The notes beneath the pieces were generated by a model. It worked only from the letters and a program-made list of their open reading frames with translations, did no database searches and was not told the DNA's origin. The position numbers and the translations under genes were made by a program. A DNA stretch of 55,394 bases from Chloromonas sp. AAM2 (taxonomy: Eukaryota; Chlorophyta; Chlorophyceae; Chlamydomonadales; Chlamydomonadaceae): assembly GCA_004335635.1 (NCBI GenBank), contig QAXH01002655.1, positions 1 to 55,394 on the forward strand. Reading direction: 5' to 3'. Shown here piece after piece: positions 25,701 through 37,800 of the stretch (positions are counted from its first letter, which is position 1; every line of letters begins with the position of its first letter).

Positions 25701-28462
25701 TGCTCCAGCGGACCCCGACGCTTTGCCTCGCCTGAGCCTCACTGTGTGGAGGCACGTCCTGCGTGCTTTTGCATCCCTCTTCAGTGACCCACGTGGGCCA
25801 CAGGACACTGAGGATCTCGCATCACTCCTCCTCGTGCATCACTCCCTGGCCTCTCAGCCGCCAAGCGAAGTGGCTGCCACGCTTCAGGCCCTGCACCGCC
25901 TGCCACCCCTGCCAACTCAAGGCCATGCATTCACAGCTGTACAGGCTGTTCAACAGGCCTGGGTGGTAGGCCAGGCCTGGGAACCAGCCAGCCCACCGCT
26001 ATTGGGTCCAGCAGGAGAAGCACAAGCGGACAGTGCAAGGAATGCAGGCGCATCACAGGGCCAATTGGGAGATGACAGCCAAGCGGATACAGCGCCAGGC
26101 CGGGAACAGCACGGCGAGAACGAGGACAGATGCTTGTCAGCATCAGATGGTCAACGGCTGGACCGGGCAGGCCGCGACGACCAGTTGCCACCACATGACG
26201 GCATGTCTGATCGACACTCACCACGAGAGCGAACCGATGCGCAAGATGATGCCAGTCAGGAACGGCAGGGGCACCGGAACATGGAGAGGGGCGGCCATGT
26301 CCCAGGCGCCTACAGCTCTGCGGGCGCATCCCATGGGTTTGATGACCGCCTCGCATCCACCCGGCCTGTGGGCCAGCCAGGCGCCTTCTTTGAGGAACAT
26401 GTTGAGGTGCGCGAAAAAAAGAAGTTTGCCAGTTCTGGGACAATTTGTGTGGACACGAATGGAACCAGATGTTGGTGGTGTTGTAGTGGCGTACGGTGTG
26501 TTGAAGGGACACCCTGTTGACAGGTTTTTGAAGTGGATAAGACGCTGGATAAGACGCTCATAGCGCCAAGTTTGCCAGTTCTGGGACAATTCTGGGACTG
26601 ACGCTGGAACCAGTGTGTTTGGTGTGTGTATACTGGGCCGTGTGCTGGTTCCAGTGTTGACGTGTATGAGTGGGCTGGGCCAGTGTCATCTGATCACCAT
26701 GGTGTGTCGCTGATGTATGTGTGTGTGTGTGTTGGTAGACGGTGTGTTGCATTGTCATGATACTGGGATACATGCTTGTGATGCCATGTCTGGGACAGAT
26801 AATGAGACAGGTGACGAGACACTTGTTACGCCAACTTACAGAGCCAGAGCCCATGCACATGACAACTGCACACATGACAACTGCACACCTGGCAACTGAA
26901 GCAGCCAACAAAGCTCTCGGTCTACACTGTTCAGGTGTGCCAAGAGATGCCAAAATACGGCAAGCAATAAAACACAAAGAACAACGCAACGTCCACACCA
27001 AGTCCACAGTTGATCTAGCTCGAGCCTTAGGGTCTTGTGTCAGACAACACAACAGTGTCAGGACTGTGTCTACTCCCCTGCTGTCAATTTTGCCAGCTTG
27101 TTGCTTGCCAACACCCTCTGGCTCTGAGTTATTGAATGCCCAGCTGCCTTGGACGGGCACTTGGTCCAATGGTGGCGCTGGGCCTCAGGGCTGGTCCAAC
27201 GGCAACTGCAGGGGTGCTTGTGTTTATTGAGGCGCTTGTCAGGCCTGTGCTAGCAGTGCATGTGCCCGCATGACTGACGGGCTGCAAGATAAGCTGTCAC
27301 AAGACCTACTGCTATAAGTCTGAGTGAGGTTGTCGGTGGCGTTTGTTATCCGCTTAGGATGGCACATGCACACACACACGCACAGGTGCCTGCCAGTGCG
27401 CGTGCGGGGCGCGGGCCGCTGCCGGTGCGGGCAGATAACAGTGACAGCGAGGAGCGCAGCGCCGTGGGCCGCTGGGGCGAGGCCTTTGTGGCCGATGTGC
27501 TGCACTCAACCGCCGGGCCAGGTATGAGACGTGTGCACTCGTCATCTTGAAGCCGTTCATGGGATACGTAGTTTCGCAGCCACCCAAACTTCATCACTGC
27601 TCACCCGGGGAATGCACACTGCTCACTTGGAGAAGCGTCAGGCAATCTGGCCACAACCCTCATGCTCACGGCCAAGCGAATACCAACCCGGTTCCTGTGT
27701 CAGTCTCGTCTGTTAGCCTATTTAGCGGTTGTGTTCCCGCAGGTGTCCAAGTCAACTGGGTGAACGAGGTGCATGAGAATGGGTTGCCTTATGACGTGCT
27801 CGTGACCACACCGGATGGCGGCCGACAGTACATCGAGGTCAAGGCATCGCACTCAACCGACAAGCTGTTCTTCGAAATCAGCCACAACGAGTGAGTGGAC
27901 TGTTGGGACGCTGGCCAGGCTGGGAGGGAGGGACTGAACTGGGCCCGGCAGGGTAGGGCGCTCATGTGGGTGTAAACAGGCCCAGGGCAGTGGAGACAGG
28001 TAGGGCGGTGACAATGGAGCGCAGAACCTGTGGACTTGCAGCGCTGCGCTTTGAAATTGTCAGCCACAGACGTGACGCGGCACTTGAAGCAGGTAGAGCG
28101 GTGGCAGGTGAGGGCAGAGCGTTGGGACTCTCTTGAGGCAAGCCTGTTGAATCTGCCCCGCATTATCGTGAGATTGTGCCAGTGTCGCCTGGTAAGGGTC
28201 CTGAATTTGTGTGGCGAGGGACGTGCCTTGCTGTTGCCAGTTGGTACGGTCGTGGATAGGCAGAAAGATTCCTGTCAGACAGTCTGGTCGTTGACTGGGC
28301 GCCGTGATGCTGTGCAGGTGGTTGTTTGCTCAGCAGGAGGGCGACCGCTATGCCATATACAGGGTGTCAGGCGCCGGCAGTGCAGAGCCGAAGATCAAGC
28401 GCATCGTCAACCCGTACATGCAGTGGCGGTCCCAGAAAGTGGGCCTGTGCCTGGCTATGTAG
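10768..28462 (+). CDS. NO VEIN-like protein: GHKL ATPase with C-terminal NOV_C (DUF3883) domain
   Basis: In Arabidopsis the founding NO VEIN protein is nuclear and needed for vascular cell fate; its biochemistry is unsettled. The 23-exon model keeps phase: 10768-11936, 12235-12388, 12609-12728, 13316-14500, 14734-15500, 15796-16208, 16398-16498, 16710-16766, 17091-17307, 17716-17953, 18197-18449, 18731-18804, 18940-19255, 19643-19741, 20010-20123, 20408-21161, 21472-21623, 22053-23892, 24267-25237, 25591-26406, 27386-27521, 27743-27890, 28318-28462. It gives about 3412 aa. Residues about 1-380 are low-complexity with poly-Gln. The family core starts at DIRQNEFGIG. The ATPase N-box is ELLQNADD (1309-1316), followed by VRALCDVGASSK and the glycine loop GEKGIGFKSVF (1390-1400). 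SFGLRFALQADWLVPSSRED matches the following family region. NOV_C (about 3296-3410) has Asp3333 and IEVK (Glu3347, Lys3349), a PD-(D/E)XK-like set. The central 1000+ residues are long, weakly conserved and Gln/Ser/Pro-rich. Assignment of exons 1-3 to this gene rests on phase and weak similarity. Confidence 0.88.
11180..11313 (+). repeat. Poly-glutamine CAG/CAA tract in exon 1 of the NO VEIN-like gene
   Basis: Several runs of CAG/CAA codons encode Gln stretches broken by His, Pro, Arg and Asn. The mixture of CAG and CAA suggests the protein tract rather than a pure DNA slippage array is kept. Confidence 0.85.
11677..11742 (+). repeat. 33-bp tandem duplication in exon 1
   Basis: Two adjacent 33-bp units encode the peptide GLTAAGGSHSS twice in frame. 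The units are identical, so the duplication is recent. Confidence 0.9.
12857..12915 (+). repeat. Dispersed element core (copy 6, NO VEIN-like intron 3)
   Basis: The order is CACTGGTTCCAGTG, then GATTGTCCCAGAATTGGCAA and ACATTTTTTT. It shows the full arrangement of hairpin motif, core and T-run. No partner in the opposite orientation is visible in the same intron. Confidence 0.75.
13083..13150 (+). repeat. 95-bp dispersed repeat (copy B, partial)
   Basis: AACCCGTCCCACATACAAGT is followed by GAAGGGGATT, GACACACCG, GATAGTAATGG and TGGTGG. These blocks align in order with the copies at 840 and 44371, but the GGCTATCCTGACCA end is absent. It lies in intron 3 of the NO VEIN-like gene. Confidence 0.7.
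17641..17704 (+). repeat. 33-bp tandem repeat just upstream of a splice acceptor
   Basis: Two copies of CACACCCCAGRTGCTGATGC plus TGAGGCTGT lie tandemly with a 33-bp period, 11 bp before the acceptor of exon 10 of the NO VEIN-like gene. More degenerate units sharing ATCTGCCYACA extend upstream to about 17560. Confidence 0.75.
26413..26467 (-). repeat. Dispersed element end (copy 7) beside a splice donor
   Basis: AAAAAAAGAAGTTTGCCAGT then TCTGGGACAATTTG lies 6 bp after the donor of exon 21 (GAG|GTGCGCG) of the NO VEIN-like gene. Open translation runs on into it, so an ORF-based prediction would wrongly extend the exon. A GGAACCAG motif follows at about 26461. Confidence 0.8.
26569..26616 (-). 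repeat. Dispersed element end (copy 8)
   Basis: AAGTTTGCCAGTTCTGGGAC then AATTCTGGGACTG and CTGGAACCAGTG. It has the same orientation as copy 7, 150 bp downstream in the same intron. An opposing CTGGTTCCAGTG lies at about 26645. The block near 26726 (GTGTTGGTAGACGGTGTG) matches the interior of the element at 9754-10219. Confidence 0.75.
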
Positions 28463-29459
28463 GACCAAACAGCGGCAATGCGGGCGGACACCTCCATGTC
28501 AGTTAATTGTGTATGGTATTGGCAGCTGAGTTGCGCTTGAACATCCACCATCTGCTGCAAGCTTGCATGGTATTCTGACAGCCATCGGTGGCTGTGAGGT
28601 TACTCACACTGTGTGCACAGTTTCCTTACATGATGATTCCAACTTACTCTACACTGCTTATGAATAAAACGCTGTCCAAGAAAGAGTAGCACCCTACTCT
28701 TGGCACTCGTATCATTCTTTGAGGCGTTTGATGCCATGTTTTACGCTCTTCGGGCAGTTTTGGAGTCCCTTCATATTCATTGCTCACAGGCAACAACCAA
28801 TTGTTTCAGGACATTGGGTAGGCTAACTGGGCAGTGACCGTATTCATTTCTTATCAACATCACTCCAACCGACTATTGAGGTTTTGAGGTTTTGGGGATC
28901 AGTGTGCAAGCCAAGCTCCTAGTCGGCCCACCAAGCTGCTTGGACCGTGAACAGTGCAGCAATGCCTGTGTCATACTGCCGTTGATTGTGACAGGGAGAT
29001 CTAAACCATTAAAGGTCTTGACCTGGACATGTCACCAGAGCCGATCCATCCATCTGCCTCCCTGTGTTCTCGTACTCGTTTTAGTTGACTGACCCATGCT
29101 AGTACCAGCCCTCTCTTCATGTTGATCCGCTGATCTGGTAGCCACTTGCCGTAGGAAAAGTCAGATTGTGCACGGATGCAGGGCGTGTTTCAAAAGGCCT
29201 CAAAGGCGGTGTAATTCACATCCAGCAAGGGTGGAGCCATATCAGCCAAGAATATAACACTATGATTAGAGATCGTCGACGCTGCCGTGCCTATCTTCTG
29301 GAGTACGTGATACCTGCCTGCCTTGCACCTTCAAAAGGCATTCAAAAAAACGTCCAACAGATCAACGGCCGATCAACAATCATTGGTGTCGTCTCCAAGC
29401 AGAGGAGGGTGCGTGTAGTGTCGCGTGGTTCGGTTCCGCACGTCAGCGATCGAAGCTGA
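28463..29459. other. Spacer between NO VEIN-like and cycloeucalenol cycloisomerase genes
   Basis: The spacer separates two genes in the same direction. An AATAAA at 28663-28668, 200 bp after the NO VEIN-like stop, is a possible polyadenylation signal. The downstream promoter must lie in the rest. No coding exon is recognised. Confidence 0.45.
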
Positions 29460-31991
29460 ATGTCTTCCAAGCAGAAAACCGAGTCATTGTGGCTCTCCAG
29501 CAACCCAAGCAAGCGTTGGACAGAGCTATTCTTCTTGGCATACAGCCCATTTTGGATTCTTTGGGCGCTATGCATCTTAGTACCGCTACAACTGTACGAG
29601 GTGATCTGCTGAGCGAGCATGTCATCTGAGGTCAACCATCGGCCCAGCACCCAGCACCACCTGCAGTGCCGCATTCGCGCTGAACACGCTGCTTCTACCC
29701 ACTATCGCCAATGTCATCATCAGTATCGCCACCATTGGCACTTGGGCTCCATGACACATGTCATGCATGTCAACCAGCAACGTGGCATTTCAACTCGTGG
29801 ATCATCAGCATGGACCAGTGATATCAATGGCGCACCATTTAAAGCCTACTCACTCCTTCCCGCACCGCAGTACTGTGGTGACTGGGGGTACATGCTCATT
29901 GGCACTGCCGCAGCGACGCCTTGCTTCATTTTGCCAATATTCCTACAGCCCAAGGTGAAGTGTCGGCTGGGTAGCTTGAGCACTTGGGCTGTACTATTTT
30001 CATTGTCCGTTCTCTTACCATCGGCCATTGCCTCACAGGCCCACGCCCAATGGTAGCAACTCTTCATCATGCTGGTTGCAGGCCGACAGGGGCAAGCCTT
30101 GGCACCAGAGATATTGGGTTAAGGTGTGTGTCGCGCGACTTGGCATAATCTTGTTTACAACTACAAAGACTGCAAGCCGAGGCAACTGTGGCAGGAGCAG
30201 AAGCCATGACAGCTGCAGCAATCCCGCCAGCTGCTCTAGTCATATTATCAACTTCACATGCAGGCCCTGCTTCAACCACTGCTCATCATAGACCTGTGTT
30301 GCGGATTTGTGATCAAGGTTGCAAGCAGTGGCAACTGTGGTGCAGAAGCAGCGATTGTCGGCAGCAGCAATTGCTCTAGCCATGTCGGCTTCGCATGCAA
30401 GCCCTGCTCCATGCTATCATTCGTTCATTTGGTCAGCTACCAACCTGCCTGTCTGATTCCACAGGCTAATGTCTGGATTGCAGTGTTCAGTTACATTGGC
30501 AACTACTTCTGGACGCATTACTTCTACAAGCTGTTGGGCGCAAGCTACACGTTCAAGTCCTTCCGTCTCAATGAGGTGATCTGTGCTGCAGCAGCCCTGC
30601 CTGCATGTGCTTGATGAGGTTGCGTGTGCTCCAACTAGTGAGCATTGGTGCCAGGTGTGCTAGGAGGCTTACACCGGCTGCCGCAATCGCATCCAGTGTA
30701 AAGTGGGCTCAGTTTATATCATCACTCGGGACATCATTTCTAAGAGGGACGGGCGTCATGTCATGCCAAAGGGGGATAGCTTTCAGCGTAGCGTCAGTAC
30801 ACCACCTGAGCGTTGAGCACACTAGGCAACGAGCAGCCAAATGTTCTGTTCACGAGCCTCAAACTTGCAACCGCTGACCTGCAACAGCCGGTCTGTGTCA
30901 TGTGCTGCTGCAGGTTCCCATCTGCCTGTACCTCATGACACATGCTTACTTCTGCTTCTACCACGCGCTGTCCAACGTGATGCTGCGAAGGGTAGGTGTT
31001 TGCCCCTTGCGGAATAGAGGTACCCTGATCAGCAGCAGGTGCTAGTTAGGCATGCATGCCAACACAGCACAGGCAGCACACAGCTTGCACCTGTGTCTGA
31101 CCTGGAAGCATGCAACCAACCACAGATAGAAATAGCACCGCTACTGCACCTCTACTTTCCTGCTCTGCCCTCCTTTATCGCAGATCGAAACCTGTATTTC
31201 CTTGAATGTAGACCCAGATCTGTGTCTAAGCCCCTTGCCTCTGCAATGAATTCCCAGGTGCGCAATGCATTCATCACCAGCTCTCCCTTACTGCGCCAGT
31301 TCATGATGGGCCTGGTGGTGTTCCTGCTGTCCTACGGCACTGCCTACGGGGAGACGCTCACCATTGCGCACGTGAGATTGGCTATGTTGCACGTGCAGCA
31401 AGGGCGGGGGCCGCATCACATGTTGCTGTCCAGTCCATTGCTTCAAGCCCAGCCCAGCTGCCAGGCCATGTGCCCATTCGTGCTGGCAGCACCCACGTCT
31501 CGCCCTGCCGTCCCCGCCTGCAGTTCCCACACTACACGTTTTTGGACCGCAGCAGCATGTACACAGTGGGCTCACTCTTCTACGCCATCTACTTTTTCGT
31601 GTCGTTTCCCATGTTCTTCCGGATAGATGAGGACAAGGGCACTCGCCGCTGGACCATATCAGAATGCATATTTGACAGGTGAGAGTGGCCAAGGCGCTGT
31701 TGGATTCACACATTCCCTGTGCACTGATCTAGATCCCTTGTGAAGCAACAAAGTGAGCGGTCAAAGTTTCTATCCCTGCAAAGGCAACCATGTGCCGACA
31801 ACTTAAGCTGGTTCAAAGGTGTATCAACATGGAATCTGACTGACACCGTTGGTGCCTGTCTGTTCTCGCATTCGTGCAGCTTGGCGGCGGGCATGCTTGT
31901 GACCATCAGCCTAGATTTATGGCGCATCACAGTCGGTGGCATCAACGAGCAGACGCATAGTGCGGCACAGGGCCTGCCATGGATGGCCTGA
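29460..31991 (+). CDS. CPI1: Cycloeucalenol cycloisomerase
   Basis: This enzyme opens the 9-beta,19-cyclopropane ring of cycloeucalenol to give obtusifoliol, a step of plant- and green-algal sterol synthesis that starts from cycloartenol, in the endoplasmic reticulum membrane. Eight exons keep phase: 29460-29600, 29871-29954, 30082-30123, 30465-30575, 30914-30991, 31258-31371, 31524-31678, 31880-31991, giving 278 aa, close to the 280 aa of the Arabidopsis enzyme. Family motifs run end to end: SNPSKRWTELFFLAYSPFW (N-terminus), DRGKPWHQRYWVK, YIGNYFWTHYFYKLLGASYT, AYFCFYHALSN, YAIYFFVSFPMFFRIDE and MLVTISLDLWRI. Several hydrophobic membrane segments are evident. An in-frame TGA directly before the ATG fixes the start. 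Exon 3 is only 42 bp. Confidence 0.95.
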
Positions 31992-32548
31992 TGGGCCGGT
32001 CATGCTTGCAACCAACGCTGTGGCTGAACTGACGAAGTTGTCAACTTCGTATCAATGGCCAGGAGTTGAGGCCGAGTTGTGAGTAGTCGAACAGCACATC
32101 CGCCACAAGTGTGCATCAAACCGAGTGAGCAAACCTAACGAGTGGCATGGAATGCAGCACACAACCCTTCACAAGCTCCGGACGTTGCATGGTGGAGAGA
32201 TTGGTCACGACTTTTGACTTGTTTGTGTTGGTTACACGCGTACACCCGTACTAAGAGCAGTTTTCCGGACCGCCTCCCATATTTTGACCTTGGAGACACT
32301 TGAGCAGCCATTGAATGGGCTTGTCTGCTGGGGGCCCAAGCAACACCTCCACATCTCATACTCTCGTGAGAGAGCCAAGGGCCACGCCCCATCTTTTATC
32401 AATTGTGCGCTGGGCTTGAACTGGCCGTCAGATGCCAATCGATGTAGTGCTACATCCCAAGCCTTTGCATGCCACTCCCTTTGTCCTGTGCTGGGTGTCT
32501 GGGCAGGTTTTATGAAGCACTGGGAATAATATGAAACTAGGCCAGGTA

Positions 32549-32580
32549 AGAAAGAAGTTTGCCAGTTCTGGGACAATGTT
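32549..32580 (-). repeat. Dispersed element end (copy 9)
   Basis: AAAGAAGTTTGCCAGTTCTG then GGACAATG has the left-end orientation. It pairs in inverted orientation with the copy at 33605 or 34061. Confidence 0.75.
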
Positions 32581-33604
32581 GGGACTGGCACCGTGATAAG
32601 GGTGTCACTTGTCTTTTTTTTTTGGGCGTAGAAAGGCATAGACGATCAACGAACACTATTCTGCCTGCTACGTCGGACACAACCGTAGAAATTCCGCTGA
32701 GCAGTCCTCCTCGGACTGAAGGCCATGTAAACAACAACAACCGCAGAAAGTAGTGCGAGTTTGAGGCAACAGCTGCATTTCTACGTTTCTACGTCCAAAC
32801 CTACCGTAGTTTGTAGGCACGAGTCTCAGTGAGAACTCTGAGATGACCGAACGATACCGAAAGCTGTCCTGCTGCTGATGAACACCAGCAAGGGCAACTG
32901 TTCATCTGAGGCAGCATCTACCCCAAGCCTTCGGCGATCAATCGGACCGCCGAGCTGTTGGAAGTTCCGCAACTGGCTGGCCGTGTCATGTGCTGAGAAG
33001 CCCGTGTTTATCCGGCGCAACTCTACGGTCCGTGGCAAAGGATGTGGAGATCATGCTCAGCCTCAAAGACTAGTCAGAATAGCCTTTCAGACTCAGCTAC
33101 TGAGAGCAGCGCTACGGCTTGAGTTGTACAATTGACGGTTAGCGGTTGGCGGCAGGGCCAACTTTGGAACGCCATAACTCAGGCCAGATTGGTTCTAATT
33201 ACTAATGCGGCTTGCCTTGTTGCTATGTATGTCTGGAGCAGAACCCACTCGGTCCATGGGCTGCAGCCACCGGGTGTGAGTGCTATGGTATCTGGTGCAA
33301 CAGGGGTTTGCATGCAGGGGTTTGCATGCCAAGCTACTTTCAACTGACACAACTTGTCACAGAAACAAAGACGTGTGGACCCCAGCACGCACCTCTTGCT
33401 GCCAGAGTCACCTTGGAAATGCTGATGGTATTGAGCACATGCCGGGTAGATCGTATGTAATTTATCTGCACTGCCCTCTTCCCACTCTGCTCCAGTGCAG
33501 CCATGTAGTCAAGCATGGTGATGGCGGACACCAAGGCAGCACGAGCCACTCCCTTGGCCCTCATAGTAGTGTACCATGTTGAGTCATGAGTCAAGCAGTT
33601 GTTT

Positions 33605-33630
33605 GAGAACTGGCAAACGTCTTTTTTTCA
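33605..33630 (+). repeat. Dispersed element end (copy 10)
   Basis: GAGAACTGGCAAACGTCTTT then TTTTC. It has the right-end orientation but the TTGTCCC half of the core is replaced. Confidence 0.65.
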
Positions 33631-33660
33631 GGACCCTTGCCTACAACACACGGTGGAAGG

Positions 33661-33906
33661 ATGGCCAAAAAATGCCAAGGAGTGGTGGATGGTGCAACAG
33701 CGACACGACCTACGTCTACGCTTCTACGGGTAGATAGTTTGATTTTCACCTCTGACGCACAACCCAAATCTATGCCCGTGTTGCTGGTGATGACATTCGT
33801 ACTTTGCACCCTCCTAGCAGTGAGCTTTCTTGGCCTGATGGTTGTCAGGCACGTACATCTTCCAGAGATACTGTGTCTAGCTGCAGTATCGTGGGTTGAA
33901 CCATGA
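33661..33906 (+). CDS. Small hypothetical open frame with one hydrophobic segment
   Basis: An 81-codon single-exon frame starts at a favourable AGGATGGCC context. Near its middle it has a hydrophobic stretch (VLLVMTFVLCTLLAVSFLGL) that could span a membrane. It begins 30 bp beyond an element end and lies inside repeat-bearing intergenic DNA. No family is recognised and no splice signals are needed. It may be chance. Confidence 0.15.
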   Translation: MAKKCQGVVDGATATRPTSTLLRVDSLIFTSDAQPKSMPVLLVMTFVLCTLLAVSFLGLMVVRHVHLPEILCLAAVSWVEP

Positions 33907-34060
33907 TGATGATGATGATGAATATAGTCTATGCATCTGATTAATGTTTTTGTTCCCTTTCCTCAGGCCCACCCAATTTACACGTCCGTGTGGCAGCTTC
34001 GGCCAAATCATGGGCGAGCTGAATAGGCACAATAGTTGACATGTCCTCGCATGAACCCGT

Positions 34061-34096
34061 CAAATTGTCCCAGAACTGGCAAACATCGTTTTTTTA
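34061..34096 (+). repeat. Dispersed element end (copy 11)
   Basis: AAATTGTCCCAGAACTGGCA then AACATCGTTTTTTT is an almost consensus core with T-run. Confidence 0.8.
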
Positions 34097-34888
34097 GGTG
34101 CTCACATCAACTGTTAGCCAGGGTCGAAAGGGTCAGTGGACTGCGGTCTCAGTGGGCTTCAGTCAAGTCGTGCATACAAACCCGTCTGTTTTGCATCAGC
34201 GGATACACAGTATGTAGCCATCAATCACGCCGACTGGATCACCCGGAGTAGATTACCGGCAGTACTCGCTGTTCCTGATTCTTGGCTGGGTCAACTCCGT
34301 CCTTGGACGTCACAGGATATTCATGTCGCTTGGGATTGCATGATCGTCTCCACCCTTTCAAAGGAAGCAATTAAGAGCAAGCTGCCAAGGTGGTGCCTAC
34401 AATCAGAATATGACTGGAACTTATGTTCCCAACATTGCAATGAAGCAAGAGATGCACTGCTGCAGCACGGAATAAGTCAAGCGTCTTTAAGTGCTTGGCC
34501 TCGGTGCGCGGGGTGATCAAGCGCCGCATGGGCTCAGCGGCAACCAGCACCCACATGCGTGATCCAGCGAAAACAATTCAAAACAAATCAACGTCAATCA
34601 GAGATCACAAGCCACAGTCAGTTTTATTCGAAGTCAGCCAGGCAGCACAGTTCACTTCCATTCTGGAAATGTACAAGGCGCTCGACTGCAACTAAACTTG
34701 CAGCCTGCTCTGCACGCCGCAAGTTTGTGTCCAAACGATTCAAGTCCGCTAACACTTCCAATATACAAAGCATGCAACGTGCCCGTATCGAGTCCATATC
34801 ATGGAGCTTGCCGGGCCGCAATGCATAACCAAAGGTTTCAAGCTGGCTGGTTCCTAAAAAAGTGATTCCTTGGCGAAGGCGGCAGACC

Positions 34889-37800
34889 TCACTGCTGGCT
34901 GCTCTCGAAGGAAAGACCATCCTTCAGGGGGAGAATTGGTGCAGTCCACGCGTCCACGTACATCTGCTTCAGGTCAGCAATGAGTGGGTAGCGGGGGTTG
35001 CACGGTGTGCACTGGTCGTCGAAGGCATCCTCAGCCATCTTGTCGAGGCCGGCCAGGAACTCTGCCTCTCTTGACACGCCCACAATGTCCCTGATGCAGG
35101 GCTGGATGTCCAGCTCCTTCTTCAGAGCCTCCACGGCCTCAATGAGCTTGATGACCTTCTCGTCCAGCGTAGCACCTCCCAGGCCCAGCATGTCCGCCAA
35201 CTCGCCATAACGCTCTTTTGACTGCACATTCACCAGCCAAAAGGAACAGAGTCAGATCCTGCACTGGTGCCTGCGTGCTGGCATGCAGCATGCGACGATA
35301 TGGAGCGGATCCACAAGTATGCAGCGGGCATTGGATAAGCAGATTGGACCAGCCGCAAGGCCTAGCGTAAGGCCGGATTGCGGCGGCCACGGCTGCTCAA
35401 GGCCATGAAGTGTGCTGCCGCACACCAACCAGTGTCCTCGCCTACCTGTGGATACTGGTACTGCGGGAAGGCAGACTGCTTGAACGGCATGTCTGTTGCG
35501 TTGTAGCGGATGACATGGCTGATCAGCACTGCGTTGGCCAGGCCGTGGGGAACGTGGTAAGCGGCACCCAGCTTGTGGGCCAAGGAGTGACAGATGCCCA
35601 GGAAGGCGTTGGCAAACGCCATGCCTGCAATGGTGGCTGCGCTGTGCACACGTTCGCGCGCCTCTGAATCGTTGGGCCCGTCCTTGTACGCACGGGGCAA
35701 GTACTTGAACAGCACGGTAATGGCCTCCTTGGACAGACCCTTCGTGTAGTCTGCAGGGTGCAATGGATAGCAGGTAGGGGTTAGCGAAAAGGTAGATGTG
35801 GCCTGACATCAGGCTGGGTTTTGCTTTGAAGAGCAGCACAGTGACAGGAAGGCAGCTGCCAGTCATGTCAGTGCGAATGAAGAGCTCTTACCTGACGCAG
35901 CGATCGATACGTAGCTCTCCAGCGCGTGCACCAGCGCGTCAATACCTCCCCATGCCGTGAGCTTCTTGGGAATGTTCAGGACAAGCTGGGGGTCCACGAT
36001 GGCCATATGTGGGGTGAGCGCGTAGTCGGCCAGTGGGTACTTGGAGCCATCGCGTTCATCGGTCACAACGGAGAAGGGCGTCACCTCGGAGCCAGTGCCA
36101 GATGTGGTGGGAATGCAGATCTGCAGCGTACGTGGAGGGCTATGGTGTCAAGGGCTATGGTATGAAATGCGCAAGTCGCCAGCTTTCCGCAGTAGATCGA
36201 CCACGCGCATGGCCGGCCAGGGTATGTGCTGAGGCTGACCGTGGACGGCAAAATAACAATCGTGCGCAGACAGCAGAATTAGAGAAGCTTGGCTTGCAGG
36301 TAACGGCATGTGCCCAGCCCCAGCTCACCATGGTTGCCTTGCTGCCGAACTCCGGTACTTCGTACACGCGCTTGCGAATGTCCATGAAGCGCATGGACAG
36401 GCCCTCGAACTTCGTGTCTGGCGACTCGTACATGAGCCACATGACCTGCAAAGCGTCGCGAAGCAGACAAGAGTGGGCAGGCGACCAGGCGTTGCAAGCG
36501 GCTGCACTTTCGCCAGCACATGTGAAGCGTTCTTCTTCGCTGAATAATACGGTACTTCAAGCAAACTTCATATTGACCACGACGACCAATCACTACCAGC
36601 GTCTCTGGGCCCACCTTGGCTGCATCCATGGGTGAGCCGCCACCTAGCGCAATGACAACGTCCGGCTTGAACTCGAGCATTTCCTTGAGCCCTTCCTGGA
36701 TGCACTGCAGGGTTGGGTCTGGCGCCACATGGTAGAACACCTGGTGACCAACGCTGACCTCATCAAGTACCTTGGTCACCTGTTAACAAAGGGATGGAGC
36801 AGAGAGTCATGGTGGGATCACCAGGATTGCATTCATCTCGCACGTGATGACCCATCCATCACCCAAACTTGAACCAATCCCAAAACTAACAGTAATCAGG
36901 ACAAGTTCATCCGTGCAAACTCCGGCTGACTGGTACAGGTGTGCAGATTTCAGACAAGTGCACATCAGCTTGCACTCGTGAAGACACGGACCTTCTCTGC
37001 ATAGCCCAGGTCATAGAGCGGCTTGTCGGTGACGATGAAGGCGCGGCGCTTGCCCTTGAGCTCGCGCAGCGCCACCTCCAGGCAGCCGCCCTTGAAGTAG
37101 ATCTTGGGCGGCACGCGGAACCAGAGCATGTTCTCCCGGCGCTCCGTGATGCTCTTGATGTTGAGCAGCTGCTGGGGTCCCACGTTGGTGGACACGCTGG
37201 TGGAGCCCCAAGAGCCGCAGCCCAGGGTCAGAGAGGGGTCAAGGTGAAAGTTGTACAGGTCGCCAATCGCACCCTGCGGAGGAGAGCGAACACGACTTTA
37301 TAACAGGATGGTACCGGGTACAGACTGCCAGGCATCCTGAAGAAAACAAGAGACGTTGGATCAAGCATTGAGTCCGGGAAAGCGCCAATGGCAGAGACAG
37401 GCTTGCACCCAGGCATGTCAAACAGACGCAGGGCAACAACACGCTTGCATTCATCGTGCCCATGACGGGACGCTTGTACCGACCTGTGCTGCGGGGGTGT
37501 TGATGAGGACGCGCACGGTCTTAACGATGTTGCCAAAGTGGTCGATGTGCGCCCGGTTGAGTGGGTTGGTGTACAGCACACTGGTGTGGCCTGGGCCACC
37601 GAATGTGATCAGCCTGTCGGCCATGTCCACGGCATGCTCGAAGGTGGGTGCGCGGTACATGGCCAGCACAGGGCACAGCTTCTCCTGCACAAAAAAGCAA
37701 GGAGCGCCAGCATTGAGCAAATGGACAGATAGCATGAGTTGAGCACAAACAGCGCCTCGTACACCGCACAAAACATCCGGCCTCACAAGTAGAAGACTGG

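Larger units (their letters stand above)
31992..34888. other. Convergent intergenic region with repeat copies
   Basis: This region lies between the 3' ends of the cycloisomerase and ADHE genes. It contains element ends at 32549 (-), 33605 (+) and 34061 (+), an ATG microsatellite at 33903-33922 and several TCTACG motifs between 32680 and 33730. The inverted arrangement of 32549 and 33605 could delimit a roughly 1.1-kb insertion. One small open frame (33661-33906) is listed separately. Nothing else is recognised. Confidence 0.45.
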
